Source: Bufo bufo (Eukaryota > Chordata > Amphibia > Anura > Bufonidae). Taken from it: a stretch of 64,000 nt of DNA. This document shows, piece by piece, positions 1 to 11,760 of the stretch; the first letter of the stretch is position 1; each line of letters starts with the position of its first letter. The notes under the pieces were generated by a model, which searched no databases, was not told the DNA's origin, and was given only the letters and a program-made list of their open reading frames with translations. The stretch is from assembly GCF_905171765.1 (NCBI RefSeq), contig NC_053392.1, positions 452,176,930 to 452,240,929 on the forward strand, given 5' to 3'. A program made the translations under genes and the position numbers.

Positions 1-484
1 TTAAATAAATTCCTGAGGTTCCCAGAAATGAAAAACCCAAAGAAGTAACCCCATTTCGTAAAGAGCACCCCTGTACGAACATTTTAAGTGGTGGAAAGGG
101 TACTTTTTACCAAACAGGTGTCTCACAGAAGGCAGAATTACTTGAGATAAGCATTTCAAAGCACACATTTGTAAAAATTACTAGCAGACCCCAATTTTTC
201 ATTTTCACAAGGAAAAAATGCACCCCAGTATATGTTCCCCATTTTTGCCCCATTTTGCGAACACCTCATATGTGCTCGTAGCCTGCTGTTTTGGCGCACA
301 TTCGGCCTTTAGAGGCAAAGTGCAAAATATGGTTTTTGCAGGCCTGAATTGGCAAACATGGATTTTAGCTGCCATGTCACATTTTAAAAATTTCCTGAGG
401 TCCCCAGAAATAAAAATAAAAAAACAAGTGACCCCATTTCGGAAAGAGCACCCCCGTACAAACATTTTAAGCGGTGGAAAGTAG
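1..484. repeat. Direct-repeat block, period about 382 bp
   Basis: The segment starting TCCTGAGG at base 11 returns at base 393 with the same following text (CCCAGAAAT, then CCCCATTTCG and an AAGAGCACCCC motif), so one unit of about 382 bp plus the start of a second is present. Short open frames on both strands have no recognisable domain. It abuts the end of a hAT element near 485. I cannot name the family; it may be the internal part of a DNA transposon or a satellite. Confidence 0.6.
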
Positions 485-1440
485 AGTTAAGCGGACACCT
501 GGATGTTCGGAATCGATGGGTTCGGTCAAACTTCACAAAAAACTTGACTCCGAACCCCATTTAAGTCAATGGGGAGCCAAACTTTAGAGCACTAAAATGG
601 CTGTAAAAATGTCATAGAAAGGGCTAGAGAGCTGCAAATTGCATCAAAATGTGGTTAAGAGCATGGCTAGTGCTCTGCAAACAAATGTGGATAGGGAAAT
701 GACTTTATCGTTATAGGTCCATATGGAGTAGGAGGTTGAGAAGGCGGTGGATGTGGCGGTGGAGGAGGAGGAGATAATCAACACATTTTTTTTGTTTAAA
801 ATATGGTACACCCCAAAACATTGGGAAATATAACCTGTTATAACCCCCTCCTGCCGTGCTAAACAAACGTTCAGACAATATACTGGCTGCAGGGCAGGCC
901 AACACCTCCAAGGCGTAAAGGGCAAGCTCAGGCCATATGCCCAATTTGTAGACCCAGAAGTTGAAGGGGGCAGACCCGTCATTCAGTATGTGTAGGCGTG
1001 GTCACAAATACTGCTCCACCATGTTGCTGAAATGCTGCCTCCTGCTAAGATGTTCCATATCAGCTGGTGGTGCTGGTTGTTGTGGCGTGCTGACAAAGCT
1101 TTTCCACATTTTGGCCATGCTAACCCTGCCTTCTGAGGTGTTGGCGGTGCCCCAGCTGCGTTGGCGACCTCTTCCTCCGCCTCTGCCTTGTGCTTCCACT
1201 GTGCCCCCGCTGTCAGGTGCACACATACTGCTCCACTATGTCGCAAGTCTCCGTGATGTCCACGATCCAATTGGATATCTGCTCTATCAACTTTCAATGT
1301 TCTTTTCTGCGCCTACCATGTTGATCACGGTTAGCGGGGAATCAGGTTTCCACGCTGGAGAGGGAGCGTGAGAAAAGGAGACCATATTCAAGGGAGGTCA
1401 ATGGCTGCAATGTGATAGAGGTGAAATGTGGGACAAATTA
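485..1440 (-). pseudogene. hAT transposase remnant I (C-terminal dimerisation region)
   Basis: Read on the minus strand, about 944-711 encodes the hAT C-terminal dimerisation signature (LALYALEVLACPAAS, then SERLFSTAGG), and 1297-983 gives the segment just upstream, in broken frames. The same region returns at 4310-5079, so two overlapping copies of one BED-type hAT family lie here. The left edge near 485 (motif GCGGACACCTGGATGTTCGG) resembles the terminal sequence of this abundant amphibian hAT group. No catalytic domain is left; dead. Confidence 0.7.
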
Positions 1441-2116
1441 TTAAAGCAGAAGGATTGAATGAAAGGGCCAATTTAAAGACGAATTTTACAAATTTAATTC
1501 CCTGTCACCTATGCAGAGCAGGGGTTTTTCGTCACCAGAAATGGTCACCCACCAATGGACCAGATGATTTTAAAAAAGTTCGGTCCCTGTCACAAGGGGC
1601 GGATTAAGTGCATGATAGGCCCGGGGCTGTCTACCCAACTTGCCCCCCCTCCCCCCCCATTTTAGTTTTTAGTTTTTTTTTGTATGAAGAGGCTGCGGTG
1701 CTTCATGGGCACTACAGTCTCTTCTTAGGCCATATGACCTCTTCAGACTAAAAAAATACCCCAAATTGGGTCCTAAACTGAAAAATTTGGTCACCAAATT
1801 TAAAATACATATAATTGTAATAAAAAAGACATGGAGGAGAATACAGCACCACATACCTCTTACATCCAGTGACATCTCCTGTCATGTAGACCTTCTCTTT
1901 CCTCTTCTCCTCCATTTGACCCAGACCACCATGGCAAATTCTTTCAGCCGCATCTCGTCTCTACAGTTTGTAACACAGACACGTTAGATTTCTCAATTTT
2001 TCCATCAACCTCCTCATCCTGGTGTCATCCTGCCACCCCCAATACTGTGCCGGTTGTGCTTCCCAATGCCCCAGGAACTATACTGCTGAAAAAATAGTGA
2101 CCTAATAGACATAATT

Positions 2117-2250
2117 GGGGTAATTTATCAAACTGGTGTAAAGTAGAACTGGATTTCCAAAAGAGCTGTCAAATATGAAAGGTGGAATCTGATTGGCTGC
2201 TATGGGCAACTAAGCCAGTTCTGCGTTACACCAGTTTGATAAATTACCCC
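2117..2250. mobile_element. 134-bp palindromic MITE
   Basis: The ends are a perfect 25-bp inverted repeat beginning GGGGTAATTTATCAAACTGG. The centre holds GATTGGCTGCTATGGGCAAC, a text I associate with abundant frog MITEs. I see no convincing target duplication and no coding sequence. It sits inside the hAT element at 1594-3800. Confidence 0.8.
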
Positions 2251-2389
2251 AAATGTCCCTATAGTGTCCACAGCAGCTATAATGTCCCCTAGAATGCCCC
2301 CAGTAATAATAACACTCTATATTGTGCTCCAGGCAATAATCCCTGTATAGTGTCCCCAGAAATAATAGAATTGCCCCTACAGTGCCTCC

Positions 2390-3400
2390 CCAATAGCAAC
2401 ACCCCCATATAGTAATATCCACCACACTGCCCCCACATAGTAATCCCCCCATAGTAATTTGCCCCCACACAGTAATTTCCCCCAAACTGCCCCATATAGT
2501 AGTTTGCCCCCCACACAGTAATTTGCCCTACACTGCCCCCACATAGTAATTTCCCCACACTGTTCCCACATAGCAATTTCCCCACACTGCCCCCACACAA
2601 TAGTTTTCCCCACATAGTAATTTGCCCCCACACTGCCCCATATAGTAATTTGTCCCCACACTGCCCCACATAGTAATTTGTCCCCACATAGCAATTTTCC
2701 CACACACAATAGTTTCCCCCAGACTGCCCCATATAGAAATTTGCCCCCACATAGTAGTCCCTCCCATAATAATTTGTCCCCACACTGCCCCCACATAGCA
2801 ATTTTTCCCCACACTGCAATTTGCCCCCACACTGTCCCCACATAGCAATTTGCTCCCACACTGCCCCCACATAGAAATTTGCCCCCACACTGCCCCCACA
2901 TAGCAATTTGCCCCCACATAGTAGTCCCTCTCATAATAATTTGCCCCCACACTGCCCCCACATAGCAATTTGCCCCCACACTGCCCCCATATAGCAATTT
3001 GCCCCCACACTGTTCCCACATAGAAATTTCCCCACACTGCCCCCACATGGCAATTTCCCCCACGCAATAGTTTCCCCCACATAGTAATTTCCCCACACTG
3101 TCCCCACATAGCAATTTCCCCACACTGTCCCCACATGGCAATTTCCCCCACACAATAGTTTCCCCCACATAGTAATTTGCCCCCACACTGCCCCATATAG
3201 TACTTTGTCCCCACACTGCCCCACATAGTAATGTGTCCCCACACTGCCCCACATAGTAATTTGCCCCCACACTGCCCCATATAGTAATTTGTCCCCACAT
3301 AGCAATTTCCCCACACACAATAGTTTCCCCCACACTGCCCGCATATAGAAATTTGCCCCCACATAGTAGTCTCTCCCATAATAATTTGGCCCCATACAGC
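2390..3400. repeat. Minisatellite of about 30 bp (CCCCCACACTGCCCCCACAT type)
   Basis: Dozens of imperfect copies of a roughly 20-45 bp unit built from CCCACACTG, CCCCCACATAG and AATTTG. Because the repeat contains few stops on the minus strand, long frames run through it in all three phases (for example 3471-2377) and give only WGQCGGKLL-type repeats. I treat these as artefacts of the repeat. It is internal to the hAT element at 1594-3800. Confidence 0.85.
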
Positions 3401-4309
3401 CCCCATGTACTCGATTTAACTTCCCTAATATGTCCTCCTGTGTGCCCCCCCCCCCCCCAAAGTAGGCACATGAAATAAAAAAATAAAAAATTAACAAAAA
3501 AATGAAAAGATAAATACTCACCTATGTCCAGGGCCAGGCGCTTGCTCGCAGAGGAAGGCGGGATGAGTCAGGCGCGTCACAGTGCTGCATCCTGGCACAG
3601 GCGCGCGATGACGTCATCACGCACGCCTGCGCCGGGATTTCTCTACCGCATAGGCCTCAGGCCTACAAGGCCTGAAGCCTATGGCGGTGATCGCGAACGG
3701 GACAGGGAGCTATGCGCTCCCCTGCCCCGCCGCAGTATGTGGGCGTTCGGGTCAGCGTTGGGCCCCCCGACCCGAACGTCCCTATTGTAATCCGCCACTG
3801 CCTGTCACCTATGCAGAGCAGGGGTTTATTCACAGCAAAAATGGTAAAATGTCCCCCAAGAATGTAACAGAAAAATTTGTGAAATTTATTAACCTGTCTA
3901 ATAGGTAGAGCAGGGGTATATCACAGCCAAAAATTGGTGATTTCACCCGAAAGTGTAACAGACAAATTAGTGAGATGTTTTTACCTGTCTACTAGGTACA
4001 GCCGGGGTATATAATACCTGAAAATTGGTGACTTTCACCTGAATATGTAACAGACAAATTAATGTTTTTTTTTTTACCTGTCTACTAGGTATAGCAGTGG
4101 TATATCACACCCACAAATTGGTGAATTACACCCAATTATGTAACAGACAAATTTGTGAAATGTTACCTATCTACTAGGAAGAGCAGGGGTATATCACACC
4201 CAAAAAGTGGTGAATTTAACCCGAAAATTTTACAGACAATTTAGTGAATTGACATAAAATAAAATACGTACAAATAAAAAAAAAATTAATTGATTTATGA
4301 GGTGGAGGT

Positions 4310-5998
4310 CCATATGGAGTAGTTTGAGGAGGCGGTGGACGTAGCGGTGTAGGTGGAAGCGGAGGTGGAGGAGGACAAGGTAGCCAACACAGTTTTTTTT
4401 TTTAATTATAATTAATATTTTTTATTAGGGTACACTCCAAAAGAGTGTGAAATATCCAAAATACAACAATAAGCAATTGCGCTGTAGTATAACAATGGCT
4501 GGTCAAGGCCGGTATACATGTCTATTGTGCACAAGGTACGGACAAGTCCTGTGGGATCCATGCCTGGTTCATTTTAATGAACGTGAGCTTGTCCACATTG
4601 GCTGTGGACAGGCGGCTGCGCTTGTCTGTGATAACGCCCCCTGCCGTTCTAACTACACGTTCAGACAATACACTGGCTGCAGGGCAGGCCAGCACCTCCA
4701 AGGCATAAAGGGCAAGCTCAGGCCATGTGCCCAATTTGGAGACCCAGAAGTTGAAGGGGGCAGACCCGTCATTCAGTATGTGTAGGCGTGTGCACACATA
4801 CTGCTCCACCATGTTGAAATGCTGCCTCCTGCTAAGACGTTCCATATCAGCTGGTGGTGCTGGTTGTTGTGGCGTGCTGACAAAGCTTTTCCACATTTCA
4901 GCCATGCTAACCCTGCCTTCTGAGGTGCTGGTGGTGCCCCAGCTGTGTTGGCGACCTCTTCCTCCTCCTCTGCCTTGTGCTTCCACTGTGCCCCCGCTGT
5001 CAGGTGGGAATAACACCAGCAGCGCATCTACCAGCGTGTGCTTGTACTCACGCATCTTACGATCACGCTCCAGTGACATAATTAAGGACGATACGTTGGG
5101 ATGGCACGCCTGGAAAAGTAGTGGCGGCTGGGCACGACGTACTTTGGGACAGCCACCGCCATAAGGCTTTTAAAACGCTCCGTCTCCACCAGACAGAATG
5201 ACGGCATTTCAAAGGACAGTCATTTTGAAATGCTGGCATTCAGGGCCATGGATCGCGGGTGGGTAGGGGGGTACTTCCTCTTCTGCTCCAGTGTTTGGGA
5301 GATGGAGAGCTGAACGTTTCTGTGGGACATTGTGGAGATGCTTGGTGACCCAGGTGGTGGTGTTGCTGGCAGATCCTCTGTTTGCGGGGTGGCAGGTGGC
5401 ACTGTCACTCCAGAGTTGGATGAAGAGGCAGAGACTGCAGCAGAAGAGGAAGCAGGAGGAGCCAGAGACCTTTCTTGCTTTTTGAGGTGTCTACTCCACT
5501 GCAGCTCATGCTTTGCACTTAGATGCCTGGTCATGCAGGTTGTGCTCAGGTTGAGAACGTTTATGCCTCGCTTCAGGCTCTGATTGCACAGTGTGCAAAC
5601 CACTCGTGTCTTATCGTCAGCACATTGTCTGAAGAACTGCCACGCCAGGGAACTCCTTGGAGCTGGCTTTGGTGTGCTCGGTCCCTTGCTGCAGTGGGCA
5701 GTAGCAGGCGTACTGTCTAGGGGACGGCCGCTCCGCTTTTGCACCCTGCTCTGCTGTGCTGGTGGCTCTGTGTGACCACCGCCTCTTCCTCCGAACTACA
5801 CAGGTCACTCGCCATTCGTAGAGCCGCATTAGGCCTGACCAAATACCGCTGAAGGTTCTGTCGCCTACTCGCTCCTGAGGAAGGTGTTTCACTTGTGTGT
5901 GTAGCTGGCACAGATTGACCACGTCCTCTCTCTGTAACAGGAGCTCCACCAGCAGCACCACGACCGAGGCCACGTCCCTTTTTTGACGCTCTCCTCAT
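4310..5998 (-). pseudogene. hAT transposase II, BED finger joined to C-terminus, catalytic core deleted
   Basis: On the minus strand, 5744-5220 encodes an N-terminal BED zinc finger (SLAWQFF, then VVCTLCNQ with the CxxC pair, then TRHLSAKH supplying the histidines). After a gap the frame resumes at 5079-4522 with the C-terminal dimerisation region (LALYALEVLACPAASVLSE). The large central RNase-H-like catalytic domain of hAT transposases is missing. Further frame-shifted N-terminal sequence lies at 5998-5717. This is an internal-deletion derivative that could only be mobilised in trans. Confidence 0.8.
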
Positions 5999-6011
5999 AT
6001 TTCTCGGATCT

Positions 6012-6152
6012 TGCCCAAAATGGGTGTTTTTTTAATACCAGAATAGCACAGCAGTATCTAAAGTGTGTATCTCACACGTACAGATGCAGACAAGGGCGCA
6101 AATTAAGTATTGTGCCCAAAATGGGTGTTTTTTTAATACCAGAATACAGGGC
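6012..6152. repeat. Two direct copies of a ~38-bp segment, spacing ~102 bp
   Basis: TGCCCAAAATGGGTG followed by a T run and AATACCAGAATA occurs at about 6012 and again at about 6114. Probably part of the terminal region of the neighbouring hAT element. Confidence 0.7.
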
Positions 6153-6169
6153 TCCTGCCCCTGCTTGAA

Positions 6170-6860
6170 AATAGGCCCAGCACACCAGCAGCCGGGCGCA
6201 GCCACTGGAGGGTTAGGACCGCGAGCAAAATGAAACCTTTTTTTTTTTTTTAAATCACTTGCGCCCAGGCTCGGACTGCCACCCTGCCCGGACCCCTCAG
6301 CTTTCGGTTCCATCGTGGTTTGGCTACTCTCTCTCGCCGTCTATCGGTCGCAGCGTGCTGATGTCGCCATGCGTCATCTCCAGGGCAGTTAAAAATGGCG
6401 AAGCCTTTACCGGAGCCCGGACGATACTTATGTGATAACTGTCCGGCAGACATCAGAGCCCGTGTTCCGGTGAGAGAGCCTCGGCGGGGGAAGAGGAGTT
6501 AGTGCAGGGGAGGCAGAGCGGGAGCACAGGTAGCGGCGCTGCACTCGCTGACAAGTGGAGGGAAGACAATCAGCCCATCATCATTCCTCCTGCTGTATAC
6601 AGCAGTGGACATGATCGGGCAGCGCAACATCCCAGGACACCAAGTGTTGCCAGGTCCCTGCACGGCCGGCTCTGCGGCGGTAAATGATGCGCTCTGTACT
6701 TATCCGCCAGGCTCAAAGTTTGTAATGTCTGCCTGCTACAGCCAAGTTGGCCTCCAGCACGGCCATGAACCCAGCGGGGAGCTGCATACCTGCTGCCGTC
6801 ATTAGGCCGGAGCTCCTGCTAGCCACAACTGGTGGACATTCCTGCACCGTGCTCCATCCC
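6170..6860. other. GC- and CpG-rich stretch, unclassified
   Basis: This 0.7 kb is clearly richer in G, C and CpG than its surroundings. It contains a 35-codon frame from ATG at about 6396 (MAKPLPEPGRY, then a CDNC pair, ending near 6503) that I do not recognise. CAGGCTCGGACTG at about 6268 resembles the hAT end at 26272. It may be a LINE 5' region (LINE coding sequence starts just downstream), another promoter region, or unrelated. No splice or TATA signal is convincing. Confidence 0.35.
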
Positions 6861-7347
6861 TGCAGTTACCATCCTGGGAGGGGATTTTAATTCCATTCTA
6901 GACAATCAATTGGGCACTATGGTCTCTAAATGAAGAGGGATACTTTGACGTGTGGCGTTGTCAGCATGGTAATGAAAGGGACTACACCTTTTTCTCCACC
7001 CCCCATAAATCATACTCCAGGAATGAATTTTTTCTAGTAAATAAGGTAAGTAAGCTTCCTTACTCCAGGTAATATCATCTACTGTTAAGACCATTACGTG
7101 GTCAGATCACGCCCCCATTACGGTCACACTTTCAGAACACTTCTCATCTCCTCTCCCATCACAATGGCGTTTGAATGGTTCAATACTTAATCATCCAGAC
7201 TATAGGAATAGATTAAAGCCCTGGTATCATACTTCGATATTAACGCAACTCCTGACATAGATCCCCAAATTTTGTGGAATGCACTGTGCACAGATGAAGA
7301 AGAAATGTAATTAGGAGATTAATTATATACTCTCCAATATTCAACGG

Positions 7348-10300
7348 ATGGAGACTCTAAATAAAGCCTCAGTAAACGCCTCTCATTCAATAATCTTGAG
7401 GGATCTCAGAAAGTGCCTACAAGTAATCCTTGCCTCACAGCATGAATTCTTCCTTAAAAAGTTCAAGCTGCAATGTTATGTACATAGCAATAAGGCAGGC
7501 GCCTTTTTAGCCAGACATCTTAAGCAGACCACAGTCTCATCTCGCATTGGCTTCTTGCTAGATAAAAATGGTCACAAAATCATGGATCCTAGGCTAATAG
7601 TAGATCAATTTAAGCAATTTTATGAAATGCTCTATAACTTACGAAATGATGATAAAACTATGCAATCCACAGAGGATGCCATTAATACCTTTCTGGACTC
7701 TGTCTGGCTACCTCATCTATCACTAGAACAGATCGAGGTCTTATCTGGTCCCATTACGAGCGAGGAGATACAAATGTCAATCAAATCTCTACCATTAAAT
7801 AAAGCTCCAGGACCAGATGAGTTTACTAGTAATGCCTATTATAAAACATTTCTCCCCGACAATAGCGTCATACCTAGCGCAGGCTTTTAACAAATCTGCG
7901 ACAAAGTAAATTCCCAGATGAGATGCTCATGGCTCATATAGTTACTCTGCCTAAACCAGGCAAGGACCCGATCACTCCCGCAAATTTCCGCCCCATATCT
8001 TTATTGAACTCAGATGTGAAAATTTATGCAAAAATCCTTGCAACTCCCTACTGAAATATATTCCACTTATGATCCACCCAGATCAGGCAGAATTTGTAGC
8101 ACGGAGACAAACGTCTGACGGAACAAGAAGGTTCATTAATCTGGTTCAGATGGTCGAGCGCACTCGAACGCCTTCTCTGTTTCTGGCTTTGGATGCGGAG
8201 AAGGAGTTCGATCGGGTGTAATGGGGTTATCTCTCGGCCACATTAGATAAGTTTGGCTTTCGGGGATTCATCAAATCTGCAATTCTAGCTCTGTATTCTT
8301 CTTCTTCAGCCAAGGTGTTCTACTCAGGATTCCTGTCAGATCAATTCATTATCTCTAACGGAACAAGACAAGGGTGCCCAATGTCCCCTATAATTTTTGC
8401 TCTGGTCATGGAACCGTTTGCAGAAATGATTAGAAAGTCCCCCGTTATATCGGGCATTAAAGTCAAGGGCGCCTCGCACACTTTAGGGTTATATGCTAAC
8501 GACGTCATATTGTCATTATCTCGAGGAGATACAAATGTCAATCAAATCTCTACCATTAAGTAAAGCCCCGGGACCAGATGGGTTTACTAATGCCTATTAT
8601 AAAAATTTCTTCCCGACAATAGCGCCATACCTAGCGCAGGCTTTTAACAAAGCTGCGACAGAAAGTAAATTCCCAGATGAGATGCTCATGGCTCATATAG
8701 TTACCCTGCCTAAACCAGGCAAGAAACCGTTTGCAGAAATGATTAGAAAGTCCCCCGTTATATCGGGCATTAAAGGCAAGGGCGCCTCGCACACTTTAGG
8801 GTTATATGCTGACGACGTCATATTGTCATTATCTCGATCGGAGATGTTCCTCCCAGGGGTGCAAGGGATCATTAACATGTTCTAGTCTGTTTTTTAATTA
8901 TAAACTCAACTTAACGAAGACCCAAGCCTTCACAGTCGGAGTGGAACCTTTGGTGAGAGCAGAATTGATATCCCAATATCCCTTTCACTGGCAGACTAAA
9001 GGCTTTACTTACCTGGGAATCACATTGACCAACTCCAGCAAAGACATGTACGCATCAAATTATACCCCACTGTGATCCAAGATATCTAATATGATCGGCA
9101 ATTTCTCGCTGCCCTTATTGTCCTGGGCATGAAGAGTGGCAATCACCAAAATTGTACATTTTTCGCACAGTAGGGGTCTCAGTACCATAATCTTTATTTA
9201 AGTCCCTTCAAAAACTGCTCACCGATTTTATCTGGTCTGGTAAAAAATCGAGAGTTAAATTTTCTACACTGACCAGACCATGGGCTAAGGGGGGAATGAG
9301 TATCCCTGACCTTAGAAAATACTATTGGGCGTGTATATTAGCTCAGGCGAAAGATTGGTGGGTGAGGGACAGTGATAAAAGATGGGTAAAATTGGAGAGC
9401 TCAGCATCTCCTACACCCCTTATGTAATTTTTTTTATTTAAATCCTCAAAAAACTCATGGGGGTGGTCATTCCTTACTTAGTATTAGAGCATCGGCTACA
9501 GCCTGGAAAAATATGCTGCCTTATATGGGCGCACTAACCAAAACCTCCATACCACTATATACAAGTATGGATCCCGGATCTTGTGGGTGACAGCTGGTAT
9601 ATCAACAATTCAACATCTCTTTGATGACACAGTATTGCATACTTTTGAATATATAGCTAATAAATATGATATTTCACATAGAGATTTCTATAAATACTTG
9701 AGGATCAGGCATGCATTAATTAATCCTAATAATCATCTACTAGAATTTCCTAAGCAAATACAAGAGTTTTTCTCTAATAAGAGACCTTCTGTAAAAGGTA
9801 TTACTTTTTTTAATGACATTTTTATATCGCCCGCGACATCACTAAAACCTTCTTTTGTACTTAAATGGGAAGAAGAATTAGGGGTTACACATACTATTGA
9901 GGAGTGGCTCTCAGCCTTTCCCATAGTGAAACAAGTATCCAAAGCGCTTCTCACTGGGAGACTTCGTTCAAAATACTATTAAGATGGTATCTTACACCAG
10001 CTCATATTCATAAAATCAATCACACATACTCACCAATTTTCTGGAGAAATTGTGGCCAAGTGGGCACTTACAAACATGTCTGGTGGGAATGTCCCATTGT
10101 GTCCAATTTCTGTGAAGCTATGTTCCTTTTTCTTGAGAGAGTCGTGGGTGGGCAGATCACTAAATCAGCGTCATTGGCCCTGTGTTTTGTGGGATTGGAA
10201 ATCTTGCCGTTACAGGTCAGGACAGTCTGTGGTCAGATCATATTAGCAGCCAGAGCGATGATTGCCAAATCATGGAAATCTAGCTCCCCATTAACCATTC

Positions 10301-10437
10301 GTGAGCTGATCAATTCTGTACAAGCGAATTTAGAGTTGGAAAAATTATATGCTCTCCGAACTAATAAATGGTCAGAATTACTGGCTAAGTGGGAAACTTG
10401 GATACAATTCACCAGCCAAAGATGGATACGCAAGTGA
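7348..10437 (+). pseudogene. L1-type ORF2 (reverse transcriptase) remnant
   Basis: Fragments in order: 7348-7890 has the linker and first RT block (EEIQMSIKSLPLNKAPGPDE); about 8130-8220 the LALDAEKEFDRV block; 8315-8563 the NGTRQGCPMSP block and the catalytic motif as YANDV; 8493-8885 a second copy with the normal YADDV; 9581-9982 and 9904-10437 the thumb/C-terminal part with the knuckle CGQVGTYKHVWWEC. The family encodes endonuclease plus RT for target-primed reverse transcription. The product is broken by stops (for example TAA after EFDRV) and by an internal duplication. Confidence 0.8.
8411..8840 (+). repeat. Local shuffle inside the LINE reverse transcriptase
   Basis: 8522-8726 repeats 7761-7964 (the KAPGPD block), and 8727-8840 repeats 8411-8524 (the catalytic block). 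The order is therefore: catalytic block, earlier block again, catalytic block again. The copies differ at scattered bases and the second catalytic block has GAC (YADD) where the first has AAC (YAND). The first junction shares a few bases (CTCGA). Confidence 0.85.
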
Positions 10438-10740
10438 ATTGTGTCACAAACTAACCCCTGTCGAGCAACCAACTTCTCTTCTATATACAATTCATTGCTA
10501 TGTGCCTTTCTTGCTAATGTACCAATGTTATTTCTTGTTTCAGAAGAATGTTCTTGATTTTATGTTGAGTTTATGTCCGAATCTTGGTATGTAACATGCA
10601 TCAGTCTTATTTCTTGATGGATCCCTGCATGGATCATGATAATTGCATTGCTATTCATTTGTTTGTTACAGATGTGATTGTAACTTAGATACAATAATAA
10701 AAAATTAAATTACAAAAAAAAAGACATCTGAACTCCAATA

Positions 10741-11304
10741 TTGTCTCATTTAGTTTTTTTTTTTTACCAGGCCCATATGCAGCAACAGCCCCATAATGAA
10801 TGCTGCATTTACTGGGGTCCAACCTAGGGGTCTAGCATATGAGGATGTCGGGTTTTGAGCAATAAACTGCTGGGCGTACAAATTTGTTTGGGTCACCATC
10901 AAATTTATGAGATTGTCAGAGAAATAAATTAAAAAAAAATCTATTTCTCTGAAGCCCGTGCAGTCAATCTGAAAATCTCAATTCCAGAGTTTCCCACAAA
11001 CTCTAGAATTTGGGGCTCATAATCCTCAGGCGGTGTTGTCCATAGGGGATCACTGGGGAGGTGGGGCTCTACTTCATCTCTCCTGGGGTGTCTCCTTGAT
11101 TGTCCCTCATCACCAGATGACGATGATGATGGAGTAGAGGAATGTGGCATCCTCTTCTCCCTCACTTGCAAACTCCGTTTTAGAGGCAAGGATGGCATAT
11201 GCCTCTTTAGCGGAGTACATTCTCTGGGATGAATGGGACATTTTTATTTTTATTGGTGTATGTAAAGTGAAAAATGTCAGGGGGTGTATGTAGTGATTTA
11301 ACAC
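10741..11304 (-). pseudogene. piggyBac-like transposase N-terminal remnant
   Basis: On the minus strand about 11240-11110 reads MSHSSQRMYSAKEAYAIL followed by an acidic stretch, and after a frameshift 11198-10941 reads a Ser-rich and basic linker ending EPQILEFVGNSGIE. This order and the closing EF(T/V)GNSGI motif match the N-terminal region of piggyBac-type transposases. The catalytic DDD domain is absent. Sequence left of 10941 may be a leftover 3' part of the same element. Family assignment is moderate. Confidence 0.5.
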
Positions 11305-11429
11305 GTGAGGGGGCTTGTAATGAATTTAATTAAAATAAAATTTATGATTAAGAAAAAAAGAGAGAAAGAAAAGAGAAAAAGATAAGTGAAAGAATAAAAT
11401 TAAAATTTAGAAAAAAAAGGCTCCAAAAA

Positions 11430-11575
11430 CAAACAAACACTAAACCGGAGCAGACACAGTCAGTAATTGACAGTACTGACCGGCGCTCAGCAGGTGCAGG
11501 ACCCACGCACGCAGACGGCTCGTGTGTGGGTTCAAAAATCGAAACTAGTACTAACTAAAATTGACTTAGGCCTCA
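11430..11575. repeat. Dispersed repeat shared with 34715-34850 (piggyBac-like 5' flank)
   Basis: A block of about 130 bp (CTAAACC, then CAGTCAGTAATTGACA, then CCGGCGCTCAGCAGGTGCAG and GTGTGTGGGTTCAAAAATC) occurs again at 34715-34850 with a few substitutions. Here it lies upstream of the piggyBac-like remnant in its reading direction, so it is probably that family's 5' untranslated region. Confidence 0.65.
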
Positions 11576-11760
11576 TGCACGTGACACTGGCCTTTAGCAC
11601 CAGTCAAAGTCTATGGGGCTATTCACATGGCCGTTCTTTTAATGGAAGTGAATAGCATCCGTCCAAAAATAGGACATGTCCTATCTTTGGCTGTTTTTAC
11701 GTCTGGACAGACCCCATTGAAATCAATGGGACAATTTTTTACAGCCGATTGACACTAGAT
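11571..11760. mobile_element. One end of a Harbinger-type MITE
   Basis: Starts TTAGGCCTCATGCACGTGAC, closely similar to the end of the complete MITE at 29349-29796. Further inside is the CCCATTGAAATCAATGGG palindrome frequent in these frog MITEs. The opposite end is missing; the sequence passes into the minisatellite at about 11760. Confidence 0.5.

Larger units (their letters stand above)
1594..3800. mobile_element. Non-autonomous hAT element with 8-bp target duplication
   Basis: It is flanked by the direct repeat CCTGTCAC at 1586-1593 and 3801-3808, the 8 bp expected of hAT. The ends form an imperfect inverted repeat: AAGGGGCGGATTA at the left, CAGTGGCGGATTA read from the right. The insertion splits one unit of the 90-bp array, so it is younger than hAT II. 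Inside are a C-rich start, a 134-bp MITE and a ~1 kb minisatellite; there is no transposase. Confidence 0.85.
1501..4250. repeat. About 90-bp subterminal tandem array of a hAT element (interrupted)
   Basis: Units starting CCTGTC and containing a GCAGGGGTATATCAC-like core followed by TGTAACAGACAAATT begin at 1501, 1586 (interrupted), 3893, 3984, 4077 and 4166, spaced 89-93 bp once the insertion at 1594-3800 is removed. The array lies next to the hAT II transposase remnant and is probably its subterminal region. Arrays of this kind can hold transposase binding sites; that role is inference. Confidence 0.75.
6860..10722 (+). mobile_element. L1-type LINE, 5'-truncated and rearranged
   Basis: Non-LTR retrotransposon copy. 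The first recognisable part encodes the end of the AP-like endonuclease (LGGDFNSIL near 6865, then YFDVWR, DYTFFSTPHKSYSR and FFLVNK). Reverse transcriptase follows, then the C-terminal zinc knuckle, a short 3' region and an A-rich tail (AATAAAAAATTAAATTACAAA) ending near 10722. Many stops and frameshifts; dead. The true 5' end is uncertain because the GC-rich stretch upstream may belong to it. I could not identify a target-site duplication. Confidence 0.75.

Noticed and set aside
2289..3521. Long overlapping minus-strand frames in three phases (up to 364 codons) rich in Trp, Gly and Cys
   Set aside because: They are translations of the CCCACACTG minisatellite; all phases are open because the repeat lacks stops, and there is no start context or domain.
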